The notes: generated by a model from the sequence alone, not told the origin. A stretch of 64,000 nt of DNA from Cheilinus undulatus (GCF_018320785.1 NC_054867.1:54616276-54680275); one strand, 5' to 3'. Positions 22,686 to 35,370 are shown, numbered from the stretch's first letter. Translations and numbers: made by a program.

Positions 22686-23333
22686 ATTTTTTTGTTCTTA
22701 CCTCTTTTTCTGCCAACAGACGGAGGTGTAGAAGTTCATGGGGCTTGCTCTTCTCTCAAGTCTGCTTCTGAAGTCACAGGATCATGAGTGATGGTTTCAT
22801 TCCATAAATACGGCTGAAAAATCAGGTTCCTGACGTTAACTTACCTCCATCGCTCTGGGACAGAGAACAAGATCCACTCCGCTCACTCGGCAGCCATTCC
22901 TCAGTCTGGGTCGTAAAAGTCCGTCTCTAAAGTGTCGTCGCTGTAAGCATCAAGCTGGTAAGCGGATGCCTTTTTTTCTGACGTACAGGGGAGACTTCGT
23001 GGCATTCTTTAGCCTCTTGGCCGGCCGAGGTAGATGAATGACCGCGCTGATCCCTGGATTTGCTGTCGTTATGTTTAGTGTCGGTTTCAGTGAGTAAGCG
23101 ATTTCTCAGGCAAAAGTTTAAAGTTGCTTCCAGCGTCTATTTTAGAACTTTTAGCTTAGATTACCTCTGTAACGATCGCTCTGCTCTCAGTAGCTTTGAT
23201 CTACCGTCTCTTCCGTGCTCCGACTACGTATCCCAGAAGCCCCAAAATTACTCACAGGGAGCGTGAGAGCGCCCCCTTGTGCCAGCCGTCAAAAAAACAC
23301 TTTGATGTATATACGTCAATGGCACTCAATGAG
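22130..23333. mobile_element. piggyBac-like non-autonomous element
   Basis: The terminal repeats CTCATTGAGTGCC (22130-22142) and GGCACTCAATGAG (23321-23333) are perfect. TTAA follows on the right (23334-23337) and TGAA, one change from TTAA, precedes on the left. No transposase frame remains. It contains a (TA)n microsatellite at about 22641-22683. Confidence 0.7.
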
Positions 23334-23339
23334 TTAAAT

Positions 23340-24284
23340 TAGATAAAATCTTTTTTATAGTTTGTAATTTGTATAATTATAATATCCCAGTCCAAGCCAA
23401 ACATATTTTTACACAACTTTGTATAAAGCTAAAAATGCTTGAGAGCAAATACAAACAAGACTAGGTAAAAACCTACAATATGACTGACTGTAACGATCTG
23501 GAATGACTGTTGAAATGCCTGTCTGGCAGAGTGATTTTGTCATTATTGTTATTTTGTGAGCAAATTTTATTATGGCTACTTAAATGTACATAGCTACATG
23601 CTGTCCTCTCTCTCTCTGTCTCTCCTCTTAATAAAGCTCTTCTCTGTGTTCATATGAAACTCTACAGAGACATGAGTCAGACTTCACTGATGGAGACAGA
23701 CAGTGTCACTGGAGATTATTTGTTTTTTTGTCAGATATGTCTTTAATGGTAGTAGTTTTATATTAACAATAAAACAGTAACTGTTATGAATGGTTTAAAT
23801 AAAAACTGCAGCAGGTTTCATGAACATTTCTAATATTCCTCCGACAGGTGTGTAAGGGTCTTAATATGTGTAAAATTAACCCGAATTTCTACTGTAGTGT
23901 GCCTATCCTTTATTATATCTGTTAATTATCTGTGAACAGCACATTTATCATATTCCCTCCAAATGAAGACGTGCTCAACGTTTAAGTAGCATTCTCTTAA
24001 CACACAAAAATGCAGAGATTTTAACTTTTATTTGTTCCCCATAAACATATAGTATTAAGGGAATATTTAACAAATATTTTTATGTAACATAGGACACTCC
24101 TGGCTCATGTGGGTGACACAGACACACACAGCTGAAGCGCACACACACAGCGCTGATGCGCTGGTCCACCATGGTCAGAGAGGAGCTTTAAGAGGAGAAA
24201 GTTCTGCTGATTATCCTCCAGTATTCTGAAACTTTTGTCCTTAACAGATAGAAGCCTTGAGTCTACACTACCAACATGTTAGCG
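23340..24284. other. Intergenic, no gene recognised
   Basis: AT-rich unique-looking sequence with a TCTC-rich run near 23608-23630. It precedes a hAT-like terminus at about 24290. Confidence 0.4.
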
Positions 24285-24289
24285 CCAAG

Positions 24290-25500
24290 GGTGGACTTAC
24301 CATTAGGCAAACACAGGCAATTGCCTAGGGCCCCAAGATTTCCAGGGGCCCCCAAATGTCTCATAAAAACTGATTATTGATTTTTTTTTCTTCAATTTAA
24401 ATTACATATTATTCGCCTGGTGTGTCAGGTACCAGATGGATGTGTGAAACACATCCATCTGGGAAAGCTTCAATATGACACATTTGGGAAAAGGCAAAGG
24501 CTTTGAAAAAAACTTGGAGGCTGATTGGATGAATGTTCTCTGTCATATTTCTACGGGCCGATCAGTGCAACAAAATATGTGACATAGCAGCTATCAAGCT
24601 GCGCGTGCGCAGCTACCGAGGAATACCACCAAACATGATGACTATACAGTACTATAGTATTGTGTATAGTAGTATGTCAGTACTCGACTTTTGTCGTTAC
24701 TGACAAGAAAACATCTCACTGCTGTTCTTTGTTCTTCTTTTAACGAAGAAATATCAAGTTCTGATAAAACTTACGCTTTAGCAGCATCCACGCTCATCTC
24801 TTCCACCATAATTGCATCAGCCTCTTGCTGCTGCTTGTTTATGTCACGACTCCGCCGTGCCTCAAAGTACCGCCCCTCGTCGCTGATTGGTCCTGTCACT
24901 TTCTAACTGGGCCAAAACAGTTCAGATGGGAGATTTGCAAGATGGATTCGCCAGTGAAAAACAAAGAAACGGGCGTATCCATCTGCTCTGCAAGGTTAAC
25001 AGATTATTGTTTAAGTCTTAATTCACATGCTTAAAAATAGATCAAAATGCTTAATCTATCATTGTTTTGACTGCTCCCCCCTCCCTTCTCATGCAATGGA
25101 CTATTCCATGTTATGGCACATGTGCAGATTGATTCAGGAAGACGGTAGCAAAACAAACTTGTTGGCGCGGTTTGGAGAAAAATGAAGCGGAGTTACCCCA
25201 GTGTTGCGGAGAAGACAAGAGGAAAATTAACAGTTTTTATCAAAATTACCAAAGGCGTCAACCTTTTTCACAGTCACAACTAATGTAGACACGTGACAAC
25301 AGCAAGAGCCAGATGCACAGCTGAGGAGGATGCAGTAGTTCTGGAGATGAAGTGGAGAGTGACACGAGTGATGCGTTTCATCACAAAGACGTGAGTATTA
25401 AAGCGGTCGAAATGGTAAACTATATTAAATGTTGATTAATGTTCTTATCAATTACAGTAAAAGCATAATAAATAATTCACTGGACGGGGGGCATATTAAC
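24290..25500 (+). mobile_element. Decayed hAT (ZMYM-like) 5' end fragment
   Basis: The word GGTGGACTTACCATTAGGCA followed by GCCTAGGGCCCC resembles fish hAT ends. After the nested element at 24417-24999, a short relict frame at 25182 begins MKRSYPSVAEKTRGKLT, like the start of ZMYM-type hAT proteins. It is broken soon after by a stop. The right end is not defined. Confidence 0.4.
24417..24999 (-). mobile_element. Helicase-fragment element, copy 2 (inverted relative to copy 1)
   Basis: The minus strand matches 735-1290 over most of its length, including AAGAAGAACAAAGAACAGCA encoding the KEEQRTA segment; the relict frame has an in-frame stop. The right end reads inward AACCTTGCAGAGCAGATGGA, like copy 1. 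A perfect 13-bp hairpin CCAGATGGATGTG / CACATCCATCTGG sits at about 24433-24463. Confidence 0.65.
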
Positions 25501-26173
25501 ATGGTTTTGTAACTAGCAACTTAAGCTGACAGATAACTGTAACAGATTTCAAAAGCAGGAAAAAGTGGCCTAACTTGCACACTCAGCTTTTGTAAAAATT
25601 GAACTAAAGTACAGAACTTGAGGAAATGCATTTAATTACGTTATGTTACTGGGTAGAAGATTAACACTGTTTCATGTGTTGATTCTCAGATTGAGACGGT
25701 AATGGAGCCAGGGGAAAGCCAGTCTCGAGGAAGATGAAGAGTTGGATTGTGAGACTCCATCACTCTCTCAGCAGTTTAGCAATCTCCAGGCTGAACCTAC
25801 TTGCTGCTGCCACATTGAAGACCTTGTGTTGAGGTGAGAATAAAACTTTTGTAAGTGCAGTATGAGGATGTGGAGGGCCCTGGTTAGCGTGTGTTTCAAT
25901 GTAGGTGTGAGCATGAGTGCCGCATTTGTGTGTGTGTCACTCTTATGCTGCATGAAAGCAGACGAGGGGAGGAGAGCAGCCAACGACGTTGCAGAAAAGA
26001 CAGGAGTGACAGGGGGACAGGAGCTCATGATGGAAAAATTGAAAAAAGAAGATTGTGTACGAGTCTGAAATCACGAAATATATTCTCTGCACAAGACAAG
26101 CTGTCACTGTGGCTTTGTGCTCTGGATTAAAAAAGAACAGCGGTCCAGTTCGGAGTAAACAGCAGCGGTCTTA

Positions 26174-26705
26174 AGTCCCATTTATACTCCCTTTATGTAC
26201 GAAAATGTATACATCCTTTACAATCGATGTTACTGTCACTGCTCACATACTTCCACGCGTCCTTTATGTTGGCATGGATGTTAACCAATAGAGTGGTGCA
26301 GTCATGATGTAATTTTATAGGCAAACCCGGAAGTTAGCGTTGCATGGGTTCCCTCAGCGCCCAGAGTAAGAAGTTTATGACAACGACAAACTCAAAAACA
26401 AACATGGCAACTGTGGAGGAGGTATTGATAATGTATCTCTTGCATTAGAGACAAAAACAGAGGCAGCGTTTTTAACCAACTCGCACAAATCTTCCTCAAA
26501 AAGTTTCGCCATTGTTATTTATTCTCTGTGTCTCACTAGAGCTACGTATTGAGTAGTGACCAGTACCACTGCCCCCACGGTTTGCGGTGGTACTGCTCCG
26601 TTTGGCCCGTATCCGTACCATGCAGAAATACAGACAAAATGAATGCGGAGCACAGACAGACGGCTCCGTCCGTATCCGTATTTAAGGTTGAGCATAAATG
26701 GGCCT
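26174..26705 (+). mobile_element. PIF/Harbinger-like MITE with TTA target duplication
   Basis: The ends AGTCCCATTTATACTC and, inward from the right, AGGCCCATTTATGCTC are flanked by TTA on both sides (26171-26173 and 26706-26708), the 3-bp TWA target of PIF/Harbinger transposases. A relict frame at about 26404 (MATVEEVLIMYLLH, then a stop) resembles the start of a fish Harbinger protein. Confidence 0.75.
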
Positions 26706-26973
26706 TTACAGTGACGTCCAAGCTAACAGCAGAGCTAATGCCGGACAATGCAGGACAAGCCCACCGCCATGATCGGATAGCCATGCTGAAACTGACGAGA
26801 GTAGAGCGAGAACATTTGTTTGTCACAGAAAGCTTTCAGTGTTGTTTTCTGCGCCTGTTTGGATTTAGACTACGGGGATAGATTTGTCTCAAAATTATGC
26901 ACAAATATATGTCCATGATTTACATGTGTTTTTCAGATCCTCAAATACATCCACAATTTACACGTTTTTTTTT

Positions 26974-26974
26974 G

Positions 26975-27004
<30 letters not shown>
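26974..27004. repeat. (GT)n microsatellite
   Basis: An uninterrupted TG run between two T-rich tracts. Confidence 0.95.
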
Positions 27005-27007
<3 letters not shown>

Positions 27008-27249
27008 TTTTTATCATGACTTATCATTTGTAAATCTTCAGTTCTGCTTGTGAACTGTTGAAAGTGTGTTTGTGGATCAACCAGCACACGCATCTATTTT
27101 TTAGACAAACATCACGCAGTTTTGAAGAGATTCACACTAAAGTGGAGTATATTCATGTGTGGAAATTGCCGCCCCTCCATCTGCTGGGCAGCAGCGTCGC
27201 TGTCTCCGTTGGTGACTGCATTTCATTTCACTGGGAGTCCGACCCATAG

Positions 27250-28335
27250 ACTGGTCCAACCCCGCTGAAATTTCAACCGACTATGGCTGAACAAGGCGGA
27301 CAACCGGCCACTGACGGGCTGCCGTCATCAGTAAGTAAAATAAAAAGAAACCGCCTTTCTCATCTGTCAGCAAGATACTAAAACCAGCTTATTATTACAG
27401 TGTTTAAATAATTATTCATGTTCATGTGTCCATGAAACATAGGCCTAACACATCTCTGTCACGTGTTTATTAATTCATTGCATTCATTTAAATAGACTTG
27501 AACAAATTTACCTAAAACATGATCTAACATTAATATAACACTCTATTGTAGAATGCATCGGCTACAACTAACAGTAGTGAGGCTACCAACAAGTTACAGG
27601 ACATGCAAAGAGTAGTAAGCAAGCTATAACCCTGTCTGTAGGGCAACATTAGCTACATGTCAGAAAACTAGGAGTGAGATAAGACTGGGCCCTTCTGTGA
27701 AGTGGGCCTGGTATAAAAGAATAGAGCGTATATTAGACACGTTCTCTGGTTCAGACAAAAGCGTCACTGCAGCTAAGTACCAGCTAACAACTAGCAGGAC
27801 TGCTAGTCATTAGCTGGGACACGACAACTCAGCGGTATACAACAACTGACCCTTTCCCTGTAACTATCCCACAATCATGCCAAAGCGGGGGTACAGTAGA
27901 GCAACAACAGTGCTCAGTGCTAACTCTGATGAAGAAATGTGTTGGTCTGGCTAAGGCTAACATTCAGCTAGCAGCCGTACTACCCCTTTCCCCTTCAACT
28001 ATCACAGAACAGCAGAGCAGCAAAAACACTTTCTGATACAGAAAGCTTTTAGTGTTGCTGTCTTTACTTGTTTTAATAAAACAAGGGGTGGTGGCTGGTC
28101 CAATAGCCCGTTGCGTGGTTAGCCATGTCCACTATCCCTCGTTTGTTCTTTTTGGCCAACGCCTACAGCCCTTTTATTTCATTGATTTATTAACTGTTTG
28201 ATTAATTAATTATTACTTTCAAAAATAAAGCTTGGCATATTATTTGAAACTACAATCGTTTGTCTGTCCTTTGTATATGTTACTGGTCTCTTTTGTTTGA
28301 GCCTTATTTTGTGATTTAAATTAATTTTTTAAGAG
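27250..28335. other. Intergenic, possible relict first exon
   Basis: At 27283 a short frame reads MAEQGGQPATDGLPSS and meets GTAAGT. This could be an orphan transposon exon. I cannot link it to any downstream exon and nothing else is recognised. Confidence 0.3.
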
Positions 28336-29133
28336 GCCATAACCAGAGATGGCAAAAGTACACAGATTCCTTACTTGAGTAGAAGTAAAATATCTATGTA
28401 AAAAAAACGACTTGAGCAAAAGTAAAAAGTACTGATCCAAATATCTACCCAAGTAAAAGTAAAAAGTACAGGCTCTGAAATGTACTCAAAAGTACTTTTA
28501 AAAGTAAAAAGTATTTCTATTGCACAATTCACTGGCTGCAAAGCTATTAAACACAGGATCATTTAAATGCAATCTACTTTAGCAATGTTATTGTTTGAAC
28601 AAACACTACCTGCCTAGTATACTAATGTTCTTCACTATATTCCTTTAGGCATTTGTATTGTACACTTAAAGTTAACACATCACACTTCTGAACATTGAAT
28701 TTTGGACCAGGATTAGCTTCTAAACTATGGTGTCAAAAATCATGCTCATAGGCCCAACTCTTAATCAACCTTTTTAGTAGCACTTATATTAATAGCACAT
28801 CAGGCAACGGGTGTTGAACACTGTACAGGTGTGTTATTGTGAGTGACACACCTAGGGACTACAGATGAAAATAACTAAGCTTCTCTAGCCATTATGTCCC
28901 TGCCAATTAAACTGATAAAAAATGAAAAGACAAAACAAATTGTACACTGTGCATTCAGTGAAGCTCAATGAAAAACCCTTCACATTAAAGACACAATTCT
29001 TGTGCTCCTCAGATAAGAAACTCATTATATGTTTATACCTACACAACACATACTAGACCCCCTCTCCATCTCTGTACACTGCATCTCTCCATCCCTCTAT
29101 ACGAGTCTAATGTGAAGGCATGATAAAACAAAT

Positions 29134-32100
29134 CTAACAAAACCTTTTGTTAAGCTTCATGAGAAGCAGGTTTTCCAAGTTCTCAGAAAGTAGCTTAGCC
29201 CTCTTGGGTCTAAAAATCATTCCTGCCTGTGCTAAAAAGCCTCTCACAGGCAGCTGAGGCAGGTAGTGGTGTGTTGAGCTTAAGAGACAGGTGGCACACA
29301 GATGGAAATGTTTTCAGGATGTCCATGGTATCAGTTGGACTGGCCAGGTAGGACTCTAATTGCTCAGTGTTACCGTCCCGTTGATCTGTCTGCTTGATTG
29401 TCGAAAAGAAGTCCTCCTCCTCCGCCAACGACAGAGAGTCACCGGACTGGGCTGCACTACTCTGCTCCTTCAGGTGGGTTTTGATGTAGTCAAGGCCTAT
29501 GGGGGATTCAAAACCAAATGAAGAAACAGAATTAGCATACAAGAGAAGGGGATGGACAGAGAAAGGAGGGACTGAGAGCAAGGGAGGGCGAGGAAGCGAG
29601 GGAGTATGGATGGAGGTGTGGAGGAGGAGGTAGGGAAGAGTTGTGGGGTTGTAAGTGGTATTTAACGGGTGCAACAGTCGGTTACGATCCACTTTGTTTG
29701 AATGTACATATAGACGTGAGGGGAGTGAGTTTTAGGGTGTTAAGCATTTTAAACATAATTTAAAAAAATATAACAATACAATAAAAGAAAGTGATGCAGC
29801 ACATACCACATTTAAGGATGCCTTTATCAGTAGTCCAGCGCGTCCTGAACTTGGGGACAAGAATGGCAGCAGCAACCAGCTCTGGATCAGTGAGCATCTC
29901 TCCAAAGCGACGTTCAAGCCCTGCTTGAAGAGCATCCACCAATGGCCCACAGTACTTGGAGGTGGTGTGAAGCTTCTGGAGCTTGGACTTGAGCAGTGTG
30001 ATGGTGGGTACAAGCCACCCCATCTGCACGTTTGCCTCGCCCTGAAGAACATCAACTGCCTTTGCAACTGGGTCTTCGCATATTCTGTGAGAAAAGCAAT
30101 CTCGGCAGGACTGAACCTGAGAAACACACACAGATGCACAAAACCATCAGTGTCTAAACAGTCAAACATGTTTACATGATGGAATAATAATGCCAACAAC
30201 ACCTAAAACTATCCAAGGCAGGCAGTTAGTGTTGTGTTCTTTGCAAGTGCATTCTGGCATTATTACCCAGTTCTACTCCCTGTTAGGCCACTAGGTGACA
30301 CTATAATTTAGCACTACAGGTTATCACCTTCTTTAGTGTTGCTAGAAGAACAGCAGCGAAGAATGTATCACCTGAAAAGATGGTGAATAATGAAACTAGC
30401 TGCTCTTGTTGATTATCTCCCACATGTTTACTTACACCAGCCAACCCTACAGTTAGGTGGTAATGCAAAGTAAACTTACGTTGGAATCTTAAGCGCGCTG
30501 CAGACCGCTGCAATGGCTGCTTCTCCTTGTTCCTTCACGATCCGTACAATCCTCTCAACAGCATAGAAGAGAGAATTCCACCTTGAAACAATAAAAAAGA
30601 ATACATAATATTTGTATAGTGCTTTACATCTGAAACAGATTCAAAGGGTTGAACACATCTCAAAATGCAAAGTGTACCTTGTTTCACAAGGCCTCAGGAG
30701 CTGGAGTTTGCAGTGTTCTTCAATGATCTCTGTAGCTGGGGTGGATCTGCTGCTCTTGTTCCAGAGAGCCTGGCACTTTGCAAATGATGAGTGGGAGAGC
30801 TTCATGTAGACCCGGTCTTCATTCGCTGCTTTGACATCAACTGTTGCCACCTGTGAATATCAAAGGACCGTGTTGGGAATAAGTGTTCAAACTTACATGT
30901 CATCCCTTGGATTACCGTTTTTACTCAATCCATAAACTCAATCAATCACCCACCAGGTTCATAAGATGACAGGCACAGCGACGGTGCTTTGGCAGTTGGT
31001 ATTCCAGGCCATCATCCTGTTCCAACAAGGGACCGGCTTCAACAGCCTCCATCATGATCTCTTCACCATCCTCGTCTCCTTATTAATAAAATAATATATT
31101 AATTAGTAGGGTGCTTTTCAAGATATCTAAACACTTGACAATAGTTAAGTCATCTTCACGAACCAATATAACACTCACCTGATTCATCTGGCTCTGCCCC
31201 GAGTGGTTCTGCGTCGTTGTTTTCATCGTCGACACCGTACACTCTGAAGGCTTTCAGGAAAATTGGACCCACTATCTGTCGTCGTACGTACAATCTTGTC
31301 TCTGATGTTGAACTCTAGACAGACAGACGGGTAAGAAAAAAGGCATACAGATACGTTATTGATCCCACAGGAAATTTAAGTTCACAGCAGCAAGGGAAAA
31401 AGCACAGACACATACACATGATTGCACACATTAGCAGTTAAGAATCCAGATATTCAAAGTTAAAGCCACAGTATTAAAATGAATGAATGCAGATGTGACA
31501 ACAAGCCTAAATATTTAAACTGGATTGGACTCAAATAAAATATTACTAAACCTACCAATAGCCTACGTACCTGTATGGATCTTAGTCAGAGCATCTGCAA
31601 GTGCAGTGAAGTTGTGTGGTCCTTTCAGTTGCTTGCATGCTAGTACAGCAGAGCACCACTGCAGACTTGTAGGCTGTATCCAGTGGGCTGTGACACCGAT
31701 GAAGCCCTTTCTGTTTGCTGTCCAGCAATCAGTGGTGGTCCCGATGAACTCCACATCGTGCATCGCCGCCTTGAGATTCTCTTTCATCTCTGTAGTTGCT
31801 TTGTTGATTTTGCTCTTCATGGTATTGCGAACCATGACAGATGCATTGGGTTGGAGGTATTTAATTAGACGTTTAAAACCCGGCTCATCTACGACACTCA
31901 GAGGGTGCAGGCCATTAACCACAAAATCAACAAGACGCTCATCCACACCTTTCTGTGTCACGCGAGGCATATCCCACAGTTTCAGCTGCTTGGGTGCTGC
32001 TTGGTCATTCAGATCTTGGTCATGCTTCCTTTTCTGAATAGCTAGCTTGGTGTACCTCACCAGGTGTCTCTCATGCTTTCTCTGGAGGGACAAATGTAGG

Positions 32101-32998
32101 AGAGCCATTATGAGTCAAGTGATACAAATGTGAGTCGGGGCAGCCTACAATGTTACAATGTAGTGGCGCTCATTTTTTTCATGTCTGAGTCATGGTTCAG
32201 GTATTTTTTCTAATTAAATAAGATTCAATACAAAATTGGCAATTGAATAAAACCTACAGATTAACATCTGACTTCATGAAATGAAAAAGAAAAAACCCCC
32301 ACAAGTTTCACTATAACATTACTGCTGTTAACAGTACTGTTTACCTTTTTTGAATTTTAACAGTAGCACCACCTACTTAAAATCATTTCCCCAGACAATG
32401 TTTGTATCCCTAAGAACAAGAACATGAATTCATGTTAATCTAGATGTTCATAGCAATGATGTCTGCACTGTAAAATGTTAGGTACTCAAATGAGGACTAA
32501 CACACTTGGATGTGGTGCTCATTTTAATATTTTCAGTGCTCATGAGTACAGAGCACCAGCTTATGTACAGCCCTGGTCATAATACTACAGCTGACTAGTA
32601 GAAAAAAAGCGCAATTTCGGCCGTTTCTGCTCAAACCCAAACTGACGGTGGCAGCTACCGTTAATGCTAGCCAGCTTTCAGCACAGTCTGATAACGGTAG
32701 CTAACCTAGCCTTCTGCCCGTGCAAGCGCTTATCTTTGCGCGCTCTAACATTAGTGCAAGCTAACTAGCTAACACGTAGCTAGCGCTAATGACTCATTTT
32801 TATGTGTTTCCTGAGGTTTGACGGACTGTTCTTGAACGCCAATACTTCCTGGAGTTTTGGTTTGCACAAGATGCAACGCATTCACCAGGAGTTTTTTTTA
32901 GCACCGACAAACTCAAACAGCTCTGTTAAATAAGGCCATGGGTGCTGCTCGTCGACAGACTGCACCGGTGACTGTGTGGGATCCTCACCGTTGTCCAT
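29134..32998 (-). pseudogene. hAT transposase (ZBED1-like), multi-exon, nearly intact
   Basis: Cut-and-paste transposase. Exons, minus strand and approximate: 32998-32883 (start MDNGEDPTQ, then WPYLTELFEFVGAKKNSW), 32085-31571 (RKHERHL, then TTDCWTANRKGF with a catalytic-type aspartate), 31313-31183 (TTTDSGSN), 31079-30956 (RCACHLMNL), 30853-30677, 30582-30481, 30118-29810 and 29495-29134. Splice sites and phases join. The C-terminal hATC dimerisation motif LPASAACERLFSTG is present. Three one-base length changes in homopolymers shift the frame, at 31259-31262, 30070-30072 and 29212-29216. I could not find the exon that should carry the cysteine pair of the BED zinc finger between 32090 and 32880. 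It is either a young decaying copy or intact but with sequence errors. Confidence 0.85.
31340..31470 (-). mobile_element. Retroposon 3' tail inside a hAT intron
   Basis: TTATTGATCCCACAGGAAAT followed by TTCACAGCAGC is the (reverse-strand) tail shared by many fish LINE/SINE elements. It lies in the transposase intron between exons 2 and 3. Confidence 0.45.
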
Positions 32999-33404
32999 TT
33001 CGTGCAGCTGCTCTAACGTTAGTGGAGTAAAAGGTGTGGGCGGAGTGGCAGACCTGCTGACACACACCACACGCTCACGCTTGCACGCACGCACACACGC
33101 ACACGCACACAGAGACAGCCGTGTCTCTTCCTGCGTCTTTCAAAACCCAAAACAGTTGACGCACATTGGTGTCGCGGCGCCAAAAAAAAAAAAATATATA
33201 GGCTTAGGCTATTTAAAGTAACGAGCCTTTTTGGGAAATGTAAGGAGTAGAAAGTACCGATATTTATGTTGAAAATGTAACTGAGTAAAAGTAAAAAGTC
33301 ATCAGAGAAATTAATACTTCTAAAAGTACAAAGTACCTGAAAAATCTACTTAAGTACAGTAACGGAGTATTTGTACTTTGTTACTTGCCATCTCTGGCCA
33401 TAAC

Positions 33405-34326
33405 AGTGTGCAATTGTAAAGGGTCTCTTATTTTTACAATAAAAAAAATAAGATTGCCATAAAGTGTAGCAGATTTCTCACTCTTTTAGATTTAAAAAAA
33501 AATTGTCTTAATGTTGCAAACATGTTTGTTCAATTACTACAGGGCCCTTTATTTGGGTTAAATAAGACTGCCTAAAGGTTGCCTGTCTTGTGAAATCTAG
33601 AAGGTGCTCTTTTAAAGTTAAAATTACTGTTCAATCATTGCTGAAGTAGTTGATCAATTCAAAAATTGCTTGTCAATTTTTGGTAAAAAATTTGACTGTC
33701 CTAAAGTTCCCAGTATATTCATGCAGTTTTTTAAATTCTCTCTTATTTGGTTAAAAAGCAGCCATCCCAATATTGTCAAAATATACCTGCACTTTGAATA
33801 GTGGTTTCTCTTTTTGGTCCAGCATATGACTGTTCAATTACTGCCAATATAATTGTGCAATTTGGACCGGGATCTTTGTCTTTGGTCGAACTTGGATTGT
33901 CCAATTGCTATTGGTGTATTTATGCTATTTAGGTTGTGCTCTTTCCTTTCGTCTGGTTGAAATTTGGAGAGGCATCTGGCTGCAGACTGCTATGGTGGGG
34001 GGTATAGGAGCAGACCACTGGGGCGTTGACATACATTGCCCGAGCCGCAGACCTCTACACCGGGGCGTTGATGGTTGCTGCTCTCTAACGTGACGGACAA
34101 ACCAAAGGAGCACAAGAACACATATAAAAACTTTTTTAAAGCCGTTTTTTGTTTGTTGGTTTTAACCAAAGTATTTAATCTGTGAGGAAATGTTAAGGAT
34201 TCAAAACGGAGTAACTTTTCCCCCTATGAGGATTACAAGACATGATACCATCATCTTTATGTAAAAATAAGTGATAATACAGACAAAAATGTAGACTATT
34301 TTACCACTAAAGACACAAAAAAATGT

Positions 34327-34363
<37 letters not shown>

Positions 34364-35115
34364 CATTATGTTCAGTATCAGTTTTCAGTGAATTTCTACT
34401 GTTAATTTTGATCCTCAGCCATTGTCATGGAAATCTACCAGCCATTTGTTTTTTTTAACTTTATAACAATTATTGAAAAATACAAAGTGTAGATGAGGAA
34501 ATACAGACACCAGAAACAATTCAACTGGATAAAAAAAAATTGACAAGGCAACAAAAATGAACTGGGGGGGGGGGTTGAATAAATATCAAATCTACAAGCC
34601 GTTCATAATAAACTTTTCAATTGTGAGGCAGCGATGACAGCATTTCCCATGGCCAGAGTAGCGTCCGAAATCATTTTTGTGTTTTGCAGTTTAGTCAACT
34701 AGATAGTCCACTGTATGCTGCTCAGTGGATTGGTAGTACGGAATGAGTGTGTGGTTTCGGACACAGCCATGGCTACTTTACACAACCGCACAGTTTTATT
34801 AACAAAAAAGATCGAAAATCTGACAAGTCTTGTAATTTCGGTAATATATGTCATCGCCCCAGTGTATAGGTCTGCTGCTGAACACCCCACCATAGAGGTA
34901 TGCCAGATCTTCTTGGAAATTTGTGCCTAAGGAGCTGAAATTTTTCCTTTTTTTGGATAAAAACACAAACTTGTCTGATAATGGTAATAGGTGGGAGGCT
35001 GGTGTTTGTTAGCTAGGTCCACAGCAGTCAGGGATCCAGAGGAACCTATGAGACGAGGGGGTCACAGATCTCCCAGGAAGGTGAATGGTTGATGACTTCA
35101 CTTGTTTTAAGCCTG
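33405..35115. other. Intergenic, no gene recognised
   Basis: AT-rich sequence with a (GT)n run at 34333-34361 and a G-run at 34565-34574. 34655-34765 has GTCCGAAAT and its complement ATTTCGGAC-like words, a possible MITE remnant. Open frames near 34700-34930 exist on both strands without motifs. Confidence 0.4.
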
Positions 35116-35124
35116 TAAACATTG

Positions 35125-35300
35125 TATGTTTGTTTGTTTGTAAGTCTTTATTGTCCCCAAGGGGCAATTCGGATGCAGCATAACCGAACATACACACTAG
35201 ACAAAGTGCACAAATACAAATTAAGACAAATACAGATCTAGAGGCCACAGTTTAACTATACAAGTACAAGCCACCTACCAGTAATCGGATAGTGCAAAGC
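35125..35300 (-). mobile_element. LINE-type 3' tail, minus orientation
   Basis: AAGTCTTTATTGTCCCCAAG followed by GGGCAATTC is the usual fish retroposon tail seen from the reverse strand, with a TTTG microsatellite as its 3' terminus. Confidence 0.5.
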
Positions 35301-35370
35301 GGCATCATTTACAGAAACAGATAATAATGCATAACATGCAAGCATGGGTCATCATTTGTACAAGACCCAG

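Larger units (their letters stand above)
28344..33396 (-). mobile_element. Full-length hAT transposon, 5053 bp, with 8-bp target duplication
   Basis: The terminal repeats CAGAGATGGCAA (28344-28355) and TTGCCATCTCTG (33385-33396) are perfect. They are flanked by identical GCCATAAC (28336-28343 and 33397-33404). Sub-terminal regions at both ends are full of AAGTAAAAAGTAC words, likely transposase-binding repeats. A multi-exon ZBED1-like transposase lies inside on the minus strand. This is the best preserved mobile element in the window. Confidence 0.95.

Noticed and set aside
22521-22787. Frames with poly Ile/Tyr runs
   Set aside because: Translation of a (TA)n microsatellite inside the piggyBac-like element.
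31525-32037. 170-codon plus-strand frame
   Set aside because: Antisense of hAT transposase exon 2, which carries the recognised TTDCWTANRKGF segment on the minus strand.
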